A stretch of 64,000 bases of DNA from Piscinibacterium candidicorallinum (lineage in GTDB: Bacteria > Pseudomonadota > Gammaproteobacteria > Burkholderiales > Burkholderiaceae_C), in the NCBI RefSeq assembly GCF_047549485.1, contig NZ_CP180191.1, forward strand, positions 3,162,001 through 3,226,000, read 5' to 3'. The notes beneath the pieces are model-generated. The model saw nothing but the letters and a program-made list of their open reading frames with translations. It did no database searches and was not told where the DNA came from. The position numbers were made by a program, and so were the translations under genes. Positions within the stretch are counted from its first letter, which is position 1. Every line of letters starts with the position of its first letter. Below are positions 41,978 through 51,344 of this stretch, piece by piece.

Positions 41978-44230
41978 ATGAGCGCCAGAAAACCCTTCCC
42001 GCTTGCCTGGCGCGGCTCTCCAGCCACTTTTGCCCGAAGAGCCGCATGGATGCTCGTTCTAGCCGTGAGCCTGCTGGCACCGGCCCACGCCACGCCCAGC
42101 TACCAGCAAACCAAACAATCCCACCACCCCAGTGACAAGCAGGTCACAGCCCGCGACGGCACGCCCATCGGCAGCGTGCGTGTGGACACCACCGCACGAC
42201 GCGGCGCATGGCTCACGCTGGACCAGTTCTCGCCGGCGCTGATCGACACCGTCATTGCCGCCGAAGACGCGCGCTTCTTCGAGCATGGCGGGGTGGACTG
42301 GAAGGCCGTCGGTGCGGGTGCCAAGCAGACCTTGAGCGGCTCGCGCCGCGGGGCCTCCACGCTCACGATGCAACTAGTGGGCCTGATGGACGAGGACCTC
42401 AAGGCCAGACCCGGCGGGCGCAGCGTGCTGCAGAAGGCCGAGCAGGCGCGGCAGGCCCTGGTGCTGGAGCGGCGCTGGACCAAGGGGCAGATCCTTGAGG
42501 CCTATCTGAACAAGGTACCCATGCCCGGCGAGATCCTGGGCATTCCGATGGCCAGCCAGCTCATGTTCGGCAAGGCGCCGCATGGTCTGAACCGCCAGGA
42601 GGCCGCGATCCTCACGGCGCTGATACGCGCACCGAATGCGAGCGAGAAGCTGGTGGCGCAGCGGGCCTGCCGCATCGTGCATGGTGCCGCGGCCACACCC
42701 GCACAGTGCGCGCCGCTGGAAGGCCAGACGCAGATTGCCCTGGCGCAGGCCGTGCAGAAGGGCGCGTTGCCGGGCGCACGTTCGCCGCTGGCCGCGCATC
42801 TGGCGCGGCGCGCGGGCAAGGCGCAGGTCTGGCAGACCACCGTGGATGCACGCCTGCAGGCCCTGGCGCGCGACAGCCTGCGTCGCCATGTGGCCGAACT
42901 CTCCACGCGCAACGTGGAAGACGGCGCCGTGCTGGTGCTGGACAACGCCACGGGCGAGGTACTCGTGTGGGTGGGTTCGTCCGGCGCGCTCTCGGATGCG
43001 GCGCAGCTGGACTTTGTGACCGCACGGCGCCAGGCCGGCTCCACGCTCAAGCCCTTCGTCTACGCCCAGGCACTCACCGAGAAAAAGCTCACCGCCGCGA
43101 GCCTGATCGACGACGCACCGCTGGCAGTGCCCACGCAGTCCGGCATCTACGCGCCGCAGAACTACGACCGCGGCTATGCCGGCCCGGTGTCGGTGCGCAC
43201 GGCGCTGGCGTCCTCGCTGAACATCCCGGCCGTGAAGGCCGCGATGATGGTCACGCCCGAGGCCCTGTTCCGCCAGCTGCAGGCCCTGGGCTTTGCCCTG
43301 CGCGAAAGCGGGGACTACTTCGGCCCCGGCCTGGCGCTGGGCGCGGCGGAGGTGAGCCTGTTCGAACTCACCAATGCCTATCGCACGCTCGCCAACCAGG
43401 GCATGGCGAGCGAGCCGCGCTTCGCCCTCAAGCCGGCCACGCCACCCGCCGCGCCCCGGCGTGCACTGAGCTCTGACGTCAGCTGGATCGTGGCCGACAT
43501 GCTGGCCGACCGCGAGGCCCGCGCCCGCACCTTCGGCCTGACCAGCCCGCTGGCCACGCGCGGCTGGGCGGCGGTGAAGACCGGCACCTCGAAGGACATG
43601 CGCGACAACTGGTGCATCGGCTTCTCGGACCGCTACACCGTGGGCGTGTGGGTGGGCAATGCCAGCGGCGCGCCGATGTGGAATGTGTCCGGCGTGAGTG
43701 GCGCAGCGCCTGTGTGGGCCGAGGTGATGCGCGCCCTGCATGCGGGCCGGCCCTCGCAGGCACCGGCCCTGCCCGCCACGCTGGTCAAGCAGGCCGTGGA
43801 CTTCGGCGGCGTGGAGCCGGCGCGCGAGGAGGTGTTTCTGGCGGGTACGGAGCGCAGCACGGTCGCGCTGGCGCAGCGCATCGTCAGCGCACGCATCACC
43901 GCGCCTGCGGCCGGCACCATCGTCGCGCTGGACCCGGACATTCCGCCCGCGCAACAGCGCGTCCAGCTGGTGGCCGAGGTGCCGCCGGGCGAACGCGTGC
44001 GCTGGCTGGTGAACGACCGGCCGCTGGCGCAGGGCGCCCGCACCAGTTGGCTGCCGCCGCCGGGCAAGTACCGCATTGCGCTGGTGGACGCGCAGGGCAA
44101 GGCGCTGGACACGGTGGCCATCGAGGTGCGCGGCGCCTGGATGCCGGCGGTGCAGACCGCGCGTCCCGCCGCCGCCCGGGGCGGCGGACGCCCAAGCGCT
44201 GCAGCCCCCTCGTCGGCTGCGCTGCGCTGA
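41978..44230 (+). CDS. pbpC: Penicillin-binding protein 1C
   Basis: Bifunctional class A PBP of 750 residues, anchored by one N-terminal membrane segment (WMLVLAVSLLAPAHA). The GT51 domain has E96 in EDARFFEHGGVDW and RGASTLTMQLV. The transpeptidase domain has S355-TLK, S413-LN and K534-TG. A C-terminal BiPBP_C domain follows (ITAPAAGTIVALDPDIPPAQQRVQL). The ATG at 41978 has GAGG nine bases upstream. Residues 5-28 are encoded by an inverted copy of the dispersed repeat (41992-42060). PBP1C pairs with YfhM-type alpha-2-macroglobulin and is thought to repair wall damage while the macroglobulin traps proteases. Confidence 0.95.
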   Translation: MSARKPFPLAWRGSPATFARRAAWMLVLAVSLLAPAHATPSYQQTKQSHHPSDKQVTARDGTPIGSVRVDTTARRGAWLTLDQFSPALIDTVIAAEDARFFEHGGVDWKAVGAGAKQTLSGSRRGASTLTMQLVGLMDEDLKARPGGRSVLQKAEQARQALVLERRWTKGQILEAYLNKVPMPGEILGIPMASQLMFGKAPHGLNRQEAAILTALIRAPNASEKLVAQRACRIVHGAAATPAQCAPLEGQTQIALAQAVQKGALPGARSPLAAHLARRAGKAQVWQTTVDARLQALARDSLRRHVAELSTRNVEDGAVLVLDNATGEVLVWVGSSGALSDAAQLDFVTARRQAGSTLKPFVYAQALTEKKLTAASLIDDAPLAVPTQSGIYAPQNYDRGYAGPVSVRTALASSLNIPAVKAAMMVTPEALFRQLQALGFALRESGDYFGPGLALGAAEVSLFELTNAYRTLANQGMASEPRFALKPATPPAAPRRALSSDVSWIVADMLADREARARTFGLTSPLATRGWAAVKTGTSKDMRDNWCIGFSDRYTVGVWVGNASGAPMWNVSGVSGAAPVWAEVMRALHAGRPSQAPALPATLVKQAVDFGGVEPAREEVFLAGTERSTVALAQRIVSARITAPAAGTIVALDPDIPPAQQRVQLVAEVPPGERVRWLVNDRPLAQGARTSWLPPPGKYRIALVDAQGKALDTVAIEVRGAWMPAVQTARPAAARGGGRPSAAAPSSAALR
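41992..42060 (-). repeat. Dispersed repeat copy inside pbpC
   Basis: On the minus strand it reads GAGCATCCATGCGGCTCTTC, GGGCAAAAGTGGCTGGAGAGCCGC, GCCAGGCAAGCGGGAAGGGT. All blocks of the consensus are present in order. It lies within the first 28 codons of pbpC, antisense to the repeat. Confidence 0.8.
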
Positions 44231-44434
44231 CACCAACGCAGATGCCAGCGGCGGCGGGCCGCACACCTCAGTGCCTGGGCACGCGGCAGTCGATGTCCGC
44301 CGCGACCGGCCCCAGCAGCATGTGATCGGCCTGCCGCCCGGTCGGCTCGGTGCAGCGCAAGACGGTTGCACTTGGATCTCCCGCCGCGACTGCCTCGCGC
44401 CGCAATACCCCCCTGAAACAATCGCACCCGCCAA
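44231..44434. other. Intergenic DNA after pbpC
   Basis: About 200 bp without a supported gene or terminator. Together with the repeat at 44435-44540 and the following leader it makes a 540-bp gap. Confidence 0.4.
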
Positions 44435-44540
44435 TCCGCTTGTCTGGCAAGGGTTTCCAGGGCACCGGGCTGAAGACGCGCTCCTGGTAGGGATCTTCAA
44501 GGCATTGCCCTGAAGAACCGCGCCAGACAAGCGGAAAGCG
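44435..44540. repeat. Dispersed repeat, head-to-head pair
   Basis: A minus-oriented arm (CCGCTTGTCTGGC, GGGTTTCCAG, GGGCTGAAGACGCG) is followed by a plus-oriented arm (ATCTTCAAGGCATTGCCCTGAAGAACC, GCCAGACAAGCGGAAAGCGG). The outer 13 bases CCGCTTGTCTGGC / GCCAGACAAGCGG are a perfect inverted pair, so the whole element could fold into one hairpin. Confidence 0.75.
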
Positions 44541-44769
44541 GCACCTTGCCGCGCAACGCTGCCACACCGCCCGGCCCTCAACTCGCGTGCCCAAACGGCA
44601 ACCGGCGGCCCGCTGGCGGCCCACATCTCGAATGGCCGAATTGCCCTGTGATTCCCCTGCAACTCGGCCCAAAGAAGTTGCTTAGTTTGCTCAACCTCGC
44701 GCCCGCGAAGCCGATGACTCCCTCAGAACGCCGCAAACCGCGGCCGGCACTTGAACGGAGCAATCGGAC

Positions 44770-45804
44770 ATGGCGCGCAGCAACACACCCCAGGGCGAGG
44801 CTTGGCGCAGCGCCTTGCGCGTCACGCTGCTGGCGCTGGCGGCCGCCGGTACCCTGGCCGCCTGTGGTGGTGGTGGCGGTGGTGGCAGCGGCCCCGCAGC
44901 GCCCGCGCCTGCACCCGCACCGGCGCCCCCTCCCCCACCCCCAGCCCCGCCGCCCAGCGGCAGCACCGATCCGCAGGCCACCCTGTGCACCCAGTTCAGC
45001 AAGGACCTGGCGCGCAGCGAGGCAGGCGTGAACTACCTGAACACCGTTCGCAGCGCCGCCAACGCCCCGCTGCTCACGCACAACGCCGCGATCACCGATG
45101 TGATCCACCGGCACGTGACCTACCTGATCGTCAACAACGAGTTCACGCACTACCAGACCCAGGGCAAGCCCTGCTTCCTGGGCGCGGCTCCGGCGGATCG
45201 CTTCGTCGCCGGCAGCGTGGGCAACTACGGCTTTGCATCCGAATCCCTGGCCGGTGTGAGCGGCGGCACGCAGGCCTCGGACCGCGATGCGATCGACCTG
45301 AAGCTGGACAGCATCTATCACCGCTTTGTGCTGCTTGCGGCCGAAGCGCGCGAGGCCGGCGTCTCCGGCGCCAACACGGTGTACGGCCTGAACGTGGGCG
45401 CACGCACCGTGGACACCGCCCCCAGCAACCGCGTGGTGCTCTGGCCCTTCGCTGGCCAAGGCAATGTGCCCACCACCTTCTTCAGTGACCTCGAACAGCC
45501 GGACCCCGTGCCCGAGCGCGGCGAAGTCGGCTACCCGATCACCGTGAACGTAGCGCCCAACATGACGCTCAACGTGGTGAACGCGCGCCTGGTCGACGGC
45601 GCGGGCAACGTGGTCGAGACGCGGCTACTCGCGCCCGGCCGCGAGCTGGCACGCAACCAGGCCGCGCTGGTGCCGCTCAATCCGCTGGCCGAGCAGGCGA
45701 ACTACACGGTCTCCATGCGCATCCAGATCAATGGCATGACGCAGGACGTGGCCTACAGCTTCCGCACCAGCAGCGAGAAGTTCCGCCTCGAACCGCGCGG
45801 CTGA
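44770..45804 (+). CDS. CAP/SCP-domain lipoprotein
   Basis: 344-residue secreted lipoprotein. The signal peptide ends in a lipobox LAAC (C32). A Gly run and a Pro/Ala-rich linker (to about residue 65) separate the membrane anchor from a CAP (SCP/PR-1) domain. CAP marks are YLNTVRSAANAPLLTHNAAITDVIHRHVTYL and NNEFTHYQTQGKPCF. GNYGFASESLAG and LDSIYHRFVLLAAEAREAGV also fit, with the His and Glu positions typical of the CAP cavity. The last ~100 residues form a beta-rich domain. Function in bacteria is not well established. It precedes a membrane glutaredoxin-like gene. Confidence 0.82.
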   Translation: MARSNTPQGEAWRSALRVTLLALAAAGTLAACGGGGGGGSGPAAPAPAPAPAPPPPPPAPPPSGSTDPQATLCTQFSKDLARSEAGVNYLNTVRSAANAPLLTHNAAITDVIHRHVTYLIVNNEFTHYQTQGKPCFLGAAPADRFVAGSVGNYGFASESLAGVSGGTQASDRDAIDLKLDSIYHRFVLLAAEAREAGVSGANTVYGLNVGARTVDTAPSNRVVLWPFAGQGNVPTTFFSDLEQPDPVPERGEVGYPITVNVAPNMTLNVVNARLVDGAGNVVETRLLAPGRELARNQAALVPLNPLAEQANYTVSMRIQINGMTQDVAYSFRTSSEKFRLEPRG

Positions 45805-46016
45805 CACGGCACGGCTCCACCCCGACGGCCCGCGCACAGCGGGCCGTTTGCCTTGACGCGGCAACACCCGGACACAGCCATTGAAGGCTTGAAACCGCCG
45901 TTCACAGCCACGCGCATTCGGATGCTCTGTTGGCCACATGCAGGCCGCCGCAGACACAGATGCCCGCAGGGAGCACCCCATAAGCTCGCGGCGCTTTCCA
46001 CCTTCAGGGCTCATGC

Positions 46017-46874
46017 ATGCAGATCCTGCAGACCGTCGTCGCGCCGTACACCCAGCTGTCCGAACACACCGCCGCCATCGTGCTCGCCACGCTGGGCGTT
46101 ACCCTGGGCCTGTGGCTGCTGGTGCGCACCGCACGCAGTGGCTGGGGCTGGGCTCTGGGCACCGCGCTGCTTGCGTTGCCCGTGGCCGTGCTGCTGGTCC
46201 GGCACTGGGGCGATCCCAACGGCAGGGATGTGCGCCTGCCGCTGTTCGGGTTGGTGGCCACGCTTGCGGTCAGCGCGCTGGTGGCCATCAACGCGGGGCT
46301 GAGCCTGCCGCGCGACGCACTTGCCGACGCACCGGCCAAGCTGCAGCAGACAGCGCAGTGGTTCGGCAGCGGTGCGGCCCTGCAGTGGGCGCAGCATGAA
46401 GTGCCGCGCCGCATCGACCGCCTGCGCCCCGCGAGCATGCCCTTTGCCACCGCGCCCCTGGCCGCCGAGCGCGAGGCGGACTGCCTGCGCATCGACACCG
46501 TGTTCCATTCCAGCCTGGGCACCTGTGTGCAAGCGAGCCCGCAGGACCTCGCCGCGCGGCGCGAACTGCTCGCCGGCCGCGGTCTGTCCGTCGCCGCCTT
46601 CAACACCGAGACGAGCCTGGTGCTCTACACCGCCTACGACTGCCGGCGCTGCGAACAGACCCGTCAGTGGCTGCGCGAACGCAACGTGCCCTTCGTCGAG
46701 CGCAACCTCAACATCGAACGCGAACACCAGCCGGGCTTCCGCGCCATCGGCGGTGCAGCAGTTCCATTCATGCTTTACGGCCGCGAGTCGCGCGAGGGCT
46801 TCGATGAAGCCTGGCTCAATCAGCGCGTGGGGACACAGGCGGCCGGGACAGGCGCGCCAGCCGGTACAAGCTAG
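46017..46874 (+). CDS. Membrane-anchored glutaredoxin-like protein
   Basis: 285 residues. N-terminal membrane segments lie at about 18-36, 46-62 and 75-92. A soluble linker follows (about 95-195), then a C-terminal glutaredoxin-like domain (LVLYTAYDCRRCEQTRQWLRERNVPFVERNL) with the redox pair C209/C212 (CRRC) and the cis-Pro segment GGAAVPFMLYGRE. A disulfide reductase or sensor role is possible. Which side of the membrane the domain faces cannot be settled from sequence. ATG at 46017. Confidence 0.75.
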   Translation: MQILQTVVAPYTQLSEHTAAIVLATLGVTLGLWLLVRTARSGWGWALGTALLALPVAVLLVRHWGDPNGRDVRLPLFGLVATLAVSALVAINAGLSLPRDALADAPAKLQQTAQWFGSGAALQWAQHEVPRRIDRLRPASMPFATAPLAAEREADCLRIDTVFHSSLGTCVQASPQDLAARRELLAGRGLSVAAFNTETSLVLYTAYDCRRCEQTRQWLRERNVPFVERNLNIEREHQPGFRAIGGAAVPFMLYGRESREGFDEAWLNQRVGTQAAGTGAPAGTS

Positions 46875-47029
46875 ATCTGTCCGTCATTGATGCAATCATG
46901 AATGCACCAAGGCGATTTTCCGCACATCCAAAGCCGATCTCCGGCATTTTGTAGATCACGGAAAAGATGTCCGAAAATGAACCCTCTCGCGCGAGCCGGA
47001 CATGATGCGCAGACGGTTCTGAATTCAGC

Positions 47030-47448
47030 TGCAAAGCAGGCCTGTAAGCCGGATTCTGTGCGGCGCGCTTGCGCGCGTCCGGCAGTCATTCCTCTAGGCG
47101 ACGCATTGCTGCGCCGCTCAAGCCTTCTACCCGCAGGCGCACCGGGCCGATGCATCGCCTGCCTATTTGAAGTTGCTCCGGGTGGGGTTTGCCGTGCCGC
47201 GCCTGTCACCAGCCGCGCGGTGCGCTCTTACCGCACCGTTTCACCCTTGCCTGTGCCGCTTGCGCGGCCATCGGCGGTCTGTTCTCTGTTGCACTGTCCG
47301 TCGGCTTCGGTGCCCGGCGCGGCGCAGATTGCTCCGCATCGCGCGTTCCCTTCACCGCCTGGCCGTTAGCCAGCACCCTGCCCTGTGGAGTCCGGACTTT
47401 CCTCCCGTGGGGCGAACCCACCGGCGACTGCCCGGCCTGCTTTGCAGC
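47030..47448 (-). ncRNA. rnpB: RNase P RNA (class A)
   Basis: Catalytic RNA that trims the 5' leader of precursor tRNAs. On the minus strand it has the universal 5' core GGAGGAAAGTCCGGACTCCA followed by CAGGGCAGGGTGCTGGCTAACGG-type P3/P4 sequence. The matching 3' core ends with AGAATCCGGCTTACAGGC. The two ends GCAAAGCAGGCC and GGCCTGCTTTGC pair as helix P1, which fixes the borders within a few bases. A length of about 419 nt is at the long end for this group. It is divergent from the XRE regulator gene. Confidence 0.96.
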
Positions 47449-47538
47449 GCGCATTGTCCCACGCAGGGGCAACCAGCCTGCGGGCGTAACATGCGCGGCC
47501 TGTACGCAAGGGACCACGCACGAGGGAGGAATACCGCG

Positions 47539-48288
47539 ATGCAGACGACCCAACTGGTCGACGCCCTGAAGCGCGAACTCAAGGCGCGCGGCATCAACTA
47601 CGCCACCGTGGCCGAGGGCATCGGCATGAGCGAGGCGACCGTCAAGCGCATGCTGTCCACGCGCAATCTCACGCTCGAGCGGCTCGACGAGATCCTGGAG
47701 GCTACCGGCATCAAGCTGCAGGACCTGCTGCGCGTGTCCCTGGCCGACGAGGACAGCAAGCTCATCAGCGAGCTGACTGACAAGCAGGAACGCGAGATCG
47801 TCGCCAACCCGGCCCTGTTTGCCACGGCCGTGGCCTGCATGAACCTGATGCGCTTCGAGGAGATCCTGGACCTGTATGCGCTGACCGAGGCGCAGCTCGT
47901 CGCCATGCTGACCAAGCTCGACAAGATGGGCCTGATCGAGCTGCTGCCGGGCAACCGCATCCGCGTGAAGGTGGCACGCACCTTCCGTTGGATTCCGAAC
48001 GGCCCGATCATGCAGTTCTTCCGCATCCAGGCGCAGGAGTACTTCAGCTCCAGCTTCCACGGCACGGGCGAGAAGCTGATCCTGGTGAACAGCATGCTCA
48101 CGCGCGCCACGATCGAGAAGTTCATCGAGCGCATGCAGGAAATGGCGCGAGACTTCTCACGCCTGCACTCCGAGGACACCAAGTACCCGATCGACAAGCG
48201 GCATGCACACAGCCTGATCCTGGCGGTGCGGCCGTGGGAGCCGAGCACGCTTCGCCCGCTGCGCAGGCGACCAGATCAGGTGCGCTGA
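47539..48288 (+). CDS. XRE family transcriptional regulator
   Basis: 249-residue protein with an N-terminal helix-turn-helix (about 8-62: DALKRELKARGINYATVAEGIGMSEATVKRMLSTRNLTLERL). The helical effector region includes FEEILDLYALTEAQLVAMLTKLDKMGLIELLPGNRIRVKVART, itself like a winged-helix. The C-terminus is basic. The ATG at 47539 follows GGGAGGA at good spacing. Target and ligand are unknown. It shares a divergent promoter region with rnpB, only 90 bp away, and is followed by a ThDP-enzyme gene it might control (inference). Confidence 0.85.
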   Translation: MQTTQLVDALKRELKARGINYATVAEGIGMSEATVKRMLSTRNLTLERLDEILEATGIKLQDLLRVSLADEDSKLISELTDKQEREIVANPALFATAVACMNLMRFEEILDLYALTEAQLVAMLTKLDKMGLIELLPGNRIRVKVARTFRWIPNGPIMQFFRIQAQEYFSSSFHGTGEKLILVNSMLTRATIEKFIERMQEMARDFSRLHSEDTKYPIDKRHAHSLILAVRPWEPSTLRPLRRRPDQVR

Positions 48289-48318
48289 CGCGCACCTGAT
48301 CCTCTCTTTTGAACGAAC

Positions 48319-48374
48319 GAGGAGAAGCTGCGCTCCTCCTCGAGCACCTCCTCCTTGGGGGGACTTTGCCCCCC
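48319..48374. other. Double hairpin between XRE regulator and ThDP enzyme
   Basis: GAGGAG / CTCCTC (48319-48324 with 48333-48338) and GGGGGG-ACTTTG-CCCCCC (48357-48374). No T run follows. It may be a dispersed intergenic element of this genome, but no second copy is in the window. Confidence 0.45.
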
Positions 48375-48413
48375 TTGCCCCCGAACTGCGGGGCCTTCGC
48401 TGACTGCCACGCC

Positions 48414-50120
48414 ATGACCCACCCCGCCCGCACCGCCGCCCAATGCCTCGTCGATCAACTGCGCATCCACGGGGTCGACACCGTCTTCTGCGTGCCGGGC
48501 GAGAGCTATCTGCAGGTGTTGGATGCGCTGCATGGCTATCAGGATTCGATCAAGCTGGTGGTGAACCGGCAGGAGAGCGGCACGACCTTCATGGCGGAGG
48601 CCTACGGCAAGCTCACGGGCAAGCCGGGGATTGCGATGGTGACGCGCGGGCCGGGGGCGACGAATGCGGCGATTGGCGTGCACACGGCCTTTCAGGACTC
48701 CACGCCGATGATCCTGTTCATCGGCCAGGTGGGCACGGACATGTTCGAGCGCGAGGCCTTCCAGGAGGTGGACTACCGCTTCATGTATGCGCGCCTGGCC
48801 AAGTGGGTGGCGCAGATCGACCGCGCAGACCGCATCCCGGAATTCATCGCCCGCGCCTTTGCTGTGGCCACCAGCGGCCGCCCCGGTCCGGTGGTGCTGG
48901 CCCTGCCCGAAGATCTGCTCTCGCAGGCGGTCGAGGTGGCCAATGCCCAGCCCTATCACGCGGTGCAGGCCGCGCCCACCCCGGCGCAGATGGCGCAGCT
49001 GGAGAATCTGCTCGTCCACGCGCGGCAGCCGCTGGTGCTGGCTGGCGGGCCGGGTTGGGACCGCGCCGCCTGCGCCCACCTGCGCCACTTCGTCGAGACC
49101 TGGAATCTGCCGCTGGCCTGCGCCTTCCGCTTCCAGGACACCTTCGACCACCATCACCCCAACTATGTGGGCGATGTCGGCATCGGCATCAACCCGGCGC
49201 TGGCAGCGCGCGTGAAGGCGGCCGACGTGCTGCTGGTGCTCGGCCCCCGCCTGGGCGAGATGACGACCTCGGGCTACACCCTGCTCGAGGTGCCGACCCC
49301 ACACCAGCACCTGATTCATGTGCATCCGAACCCCGACGAGCTGAACCGCGTCTATCAGGCCGAACTGGCGATTGCGGCCGGCAGCTTCCATATGGCCGAT
49401 GCGCTCGCCCATCTGCCCCCGCCAGCCTTTGCGCCGGCCGATGCGCCCTGGGCCGAGACCGTGAAGACCGCCCGCGCCGACTATGAGGCCTGGCAGGCCG
49501 AGCCCAAGGCCAGCCGCGAGGCGCGCTTCAACCCCTGGCAGATCGTGCAGACCCTCAAGGCGGAGTTGCCGGCAGACACGCTGATCGCCAACGGCGCGGG
49601 CAACTTTGCGACCTGGGGCCACCGCTTCTGGCGCTATGGCGGCATCGAGCACCACGGCCGCACGCAGCTCGCCCCCACCAGCGGCGCGATGGGTTACGGC
49701 CTGCCGGCGGGCATTGCGGCGTCGATCCTCGACCCGCAGCGCACGGTGCTCATCACCGCGGGCGATGGCGACATCATGATGACCATCCAGGAGCTGGCCA
49801 CCGCCCTGCAGTACGGCGCGCGGCCGCTGATCCTGCTGTTCAACAACGGGCTGTACGGCACCATCCGCATGCACCAAGCGCGCGACTTCCCCGGCCGCAT
49901 CTCGGGCACGGAACTGCGCAACCCGGACTTTGTTCAGCTGGCGCAGGCCTTCGGCGCCCATGCCCAGCGCGTGACCGAGGTGGCGCAGTTCAAGGCGGCG
50001 CTGGATGCGGCGCGTTCGGCCATCCGCGATCAAGGCGTTCCGGCGCTGATCGAACTCATCACCGACCCCGGACTGATCACGCCAACGATGCGTTTGCCGG
50101 ATCAGCCTGCCGGGGCCTGA
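48414..50120 (+). CDS. Acetolactate-synthase-like thiamine diphosphate enzyme
   Basis: 568-residue ThDP-dependent enzyme with the three-domain layout of the AHAS family. The N-terminal PYR domain has the catalytic Glu E54 in NRQESGTTFMAEAYG. A central DHS-like domain follows (VLAGGPGWDRAA). The C-terminal PP domain carries the metal/ThDP motif G450-DGD through N477-N478. It is not accompanied by a regulatory subunit gene, so it is probably not the biosynthetic IlvB but a paralogue acting on another 2-oxo acid or aldehyde. The ATG at 48414 is used because the upstream in-frame DNA consists of hairpin repeats. Confidence 0.88.
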   Translation: MTHPARTAAQCLVDQLRIHGVDTVFCVPGESYLQVLDALHGYQDSIKLVVNRQESGTTFMAEAYGKLTGKPGIAMVTRGPGATNAAIGVHTAFQDSTPMILFIGQVGTDMFEREAFQEVDYRFMYARLAKWVAQIDRADRIPEFIARAFAVATSGRPGPVVLALPEDLLSQAVEVANAQPYHAVQAAPTPAQMAQLENLLVHARQPLVLAGGPGWDRAACAHLRHFVETWNLPLACAFRFQDTFDHHHPNYVGDVGIGINPALAARVKAADVLLVLGPRLGEMTTSGYTLLEVPTPHQHLIHVHPNPDELNRVYQAELAIAAGSFHMADALAHLPPPAFAPADAPWAETVKTARADYEAWQAEPKASREARFNPWQIVQTLKAELPADTLIANGAGNFATWGHRFWRYGGIEHHGRTQLAPTSGAMGYGLPAGIAASILDPQRTVLITAGDGDIMMTIQELATALQYGARPLILLFNNGLYGTIRMHQARDFPGRISGTELRNPDFVQLAQAFGAHAQRVTEVAQFKAALDAARSAIRDQGVPALIELITDPGLITPTMRLPDQPAGA

Positions 50121-50309
50121 AATCGGCCATTGGCGAAATTGCTACAAGACGTTGCCCGAGACGCAACGCGATTGAAAGATTCTTCAATTTCGGCCATACA
50201 CGTTCGGTTTCAAAACTACGATTCCGTCACATATTCATTCAGAGCGCACACCAGGCAGGCCCAGCCTGAGGAGAATGGTGCAGCGCCAAAAACGGGATCC
50301 GTTGCTTCC

Positions 50310-51173
50310 ATGAGTGCTATTCGCTTGACCGCCCTTGCGGCGGCTCTGTGCGCGCTGCTTGGCGCGCACGCCACTTCTCTTGCCCAGACCGCCCAGCCCG
50401 CGCCCAGCAGTGGCAACGCCCAGGGCAACAGCCAGGAGTCCGTCTCGGACCGCACCCGACGCCTGGCGGACAACCCGCTCAAGTGGATCATGATGCAGGA
50501 CGACCGGCCCCGCCGCGGCAATGCGCCGGCGCCGGCCAATACGCAGCGTCCCGCCACCCCGGCCGCAGCGGCAGCCGCTGCTCCGGCGCAAGCCAGCGCC
50601 GCCGGTACGGGCGCAGCGCGGCCGGCTGCAGCAGCAACGGCCCCTGCCGCGGCGACCGCTGCCGCACCCGCAGCGGCCACAACAGCCGCGCCCGGCGCAG
50701 CAGCCCGACCCGCAGCCGCGCCCGCACCTGCCGCAGCTGCACCGGCCACCACGCCCCCCGCATCGGTCAGCACGCCAGCCGCCACGGGCGCCACGGCAGC
50801 CACCGCAGCTGGCGTGGCTGCCGCCCCGGCTGCTGCAACGCAACAAGCGGCACCCGCCGTACCCGCTGCAGCCATCGCCGCACCCACAGCCGCAGCGGCT
50901 CCCGTGGTGGAAGAAGATCAACCGCTGAAGCTGGTCAAACAGGTCGCGCCGGAAATTGGCAGATCCATACTGCAGCGTGGCATCCGCAAGGGTGATGTCC
51001 GCGTGTCATTCACCGTCATGCCCGATGGCACGGTGACCGATGCTGCCATCGTGTCATCCACGAACTCGGTGCTGAACGCACCGATCCTGGCTGCGGTTCG
51101 CCAGTGGCGCTACGAGCCGATCAAGCGTCCTCAGCAGCATGGCGCGCAAATTGCTTTCGATTTGGAGCAGTGA
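50310..51173 (+). CDS. TonB C-terminal-domain protein with Ala/Pro-rich linker
   Basis: 287 residues. A signal peptide (LTALAAALCALLGAHATSLAQ) is followed by a short region with TRRLADNPLKWIMMQ. A low-complexity Ala/Pro/Thr linker of about 120 residues follows, and then a TonB_C-like domain (LQRGIRKGDVRVSFTVMPDGTVTDAAIVSSTN.VLNAPILAAVRQWRYEPIKRPQQ). Because it starts with a cleavable signal rather than a membrane anchor and stands alone, it is unlikely to be the energy-coupling TonB. An envelope structural role is more likely. The ATG at 50310 is used. A strong terminator follows. Confidence 0.8.
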   Translation: MSAIRLTALAAALCALLGAHATSLAQTAQPAPSSGNAQGNSQESVSDRTRRLADNPLKWIMMQDDRPRRGNAPAPANTQRPATPAAAAAAAPAQASAAGTGAARPAAAATAPAAATAAAPAAATTAAPGAAARPAAAPAPAAAAPATTPPASVSTPAATGATAATAAGVAAAPAAATQQAAPAVPAAAIAAPTAAAAPVVEEDQPLKLVKQVAPEIGRSILQRGIRKGDVRVSFTVMPDGTVTDAAIVSSTNSVLNAPILAAVRQWRYEPIKRPQQHGAQIAFDLEQ

Positions 51174-51268
51174 TTCACGCGTCTGCGTCTGTCACTGGGT
51201 AGTTTCTTCATTCTCCGACCACGGGTAGCGCTTTCGTCAACGAGGCGCCGATTCCCAAGGTGTTCAGT

Positions 51269-51302
51269 CGGGGCGAGCCGCAAGGGTCGCCCCGCTTTTT
51301 TT
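51269..51302 (+). terminator. Terminator after the TonB-domain gene
   Basis: CGGGGCGA / TCGCCCCG stem (51269-51276 with 51287-51294) with a ten-base loop and seven T. It lies between this gene and the convergent pyrC. Confidence 0.92.
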
Positions 51303-51344
51303 GTGCGGCGCGCCAGACGGCTGTCGCCACAACGCGCCCTGCGC

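Noticed and set aside
41010..41981. Open frames of over 300 codons in the repeat nest between the macroglobulin and pbpC genes
   Set aside because: The translation consists of repeat-derived segments (SFFAPPKKETKERR, FFGGAKKVG) appearing on both strands. Both copies of the inverted element give similar nonsense peptides, so no gene is called.
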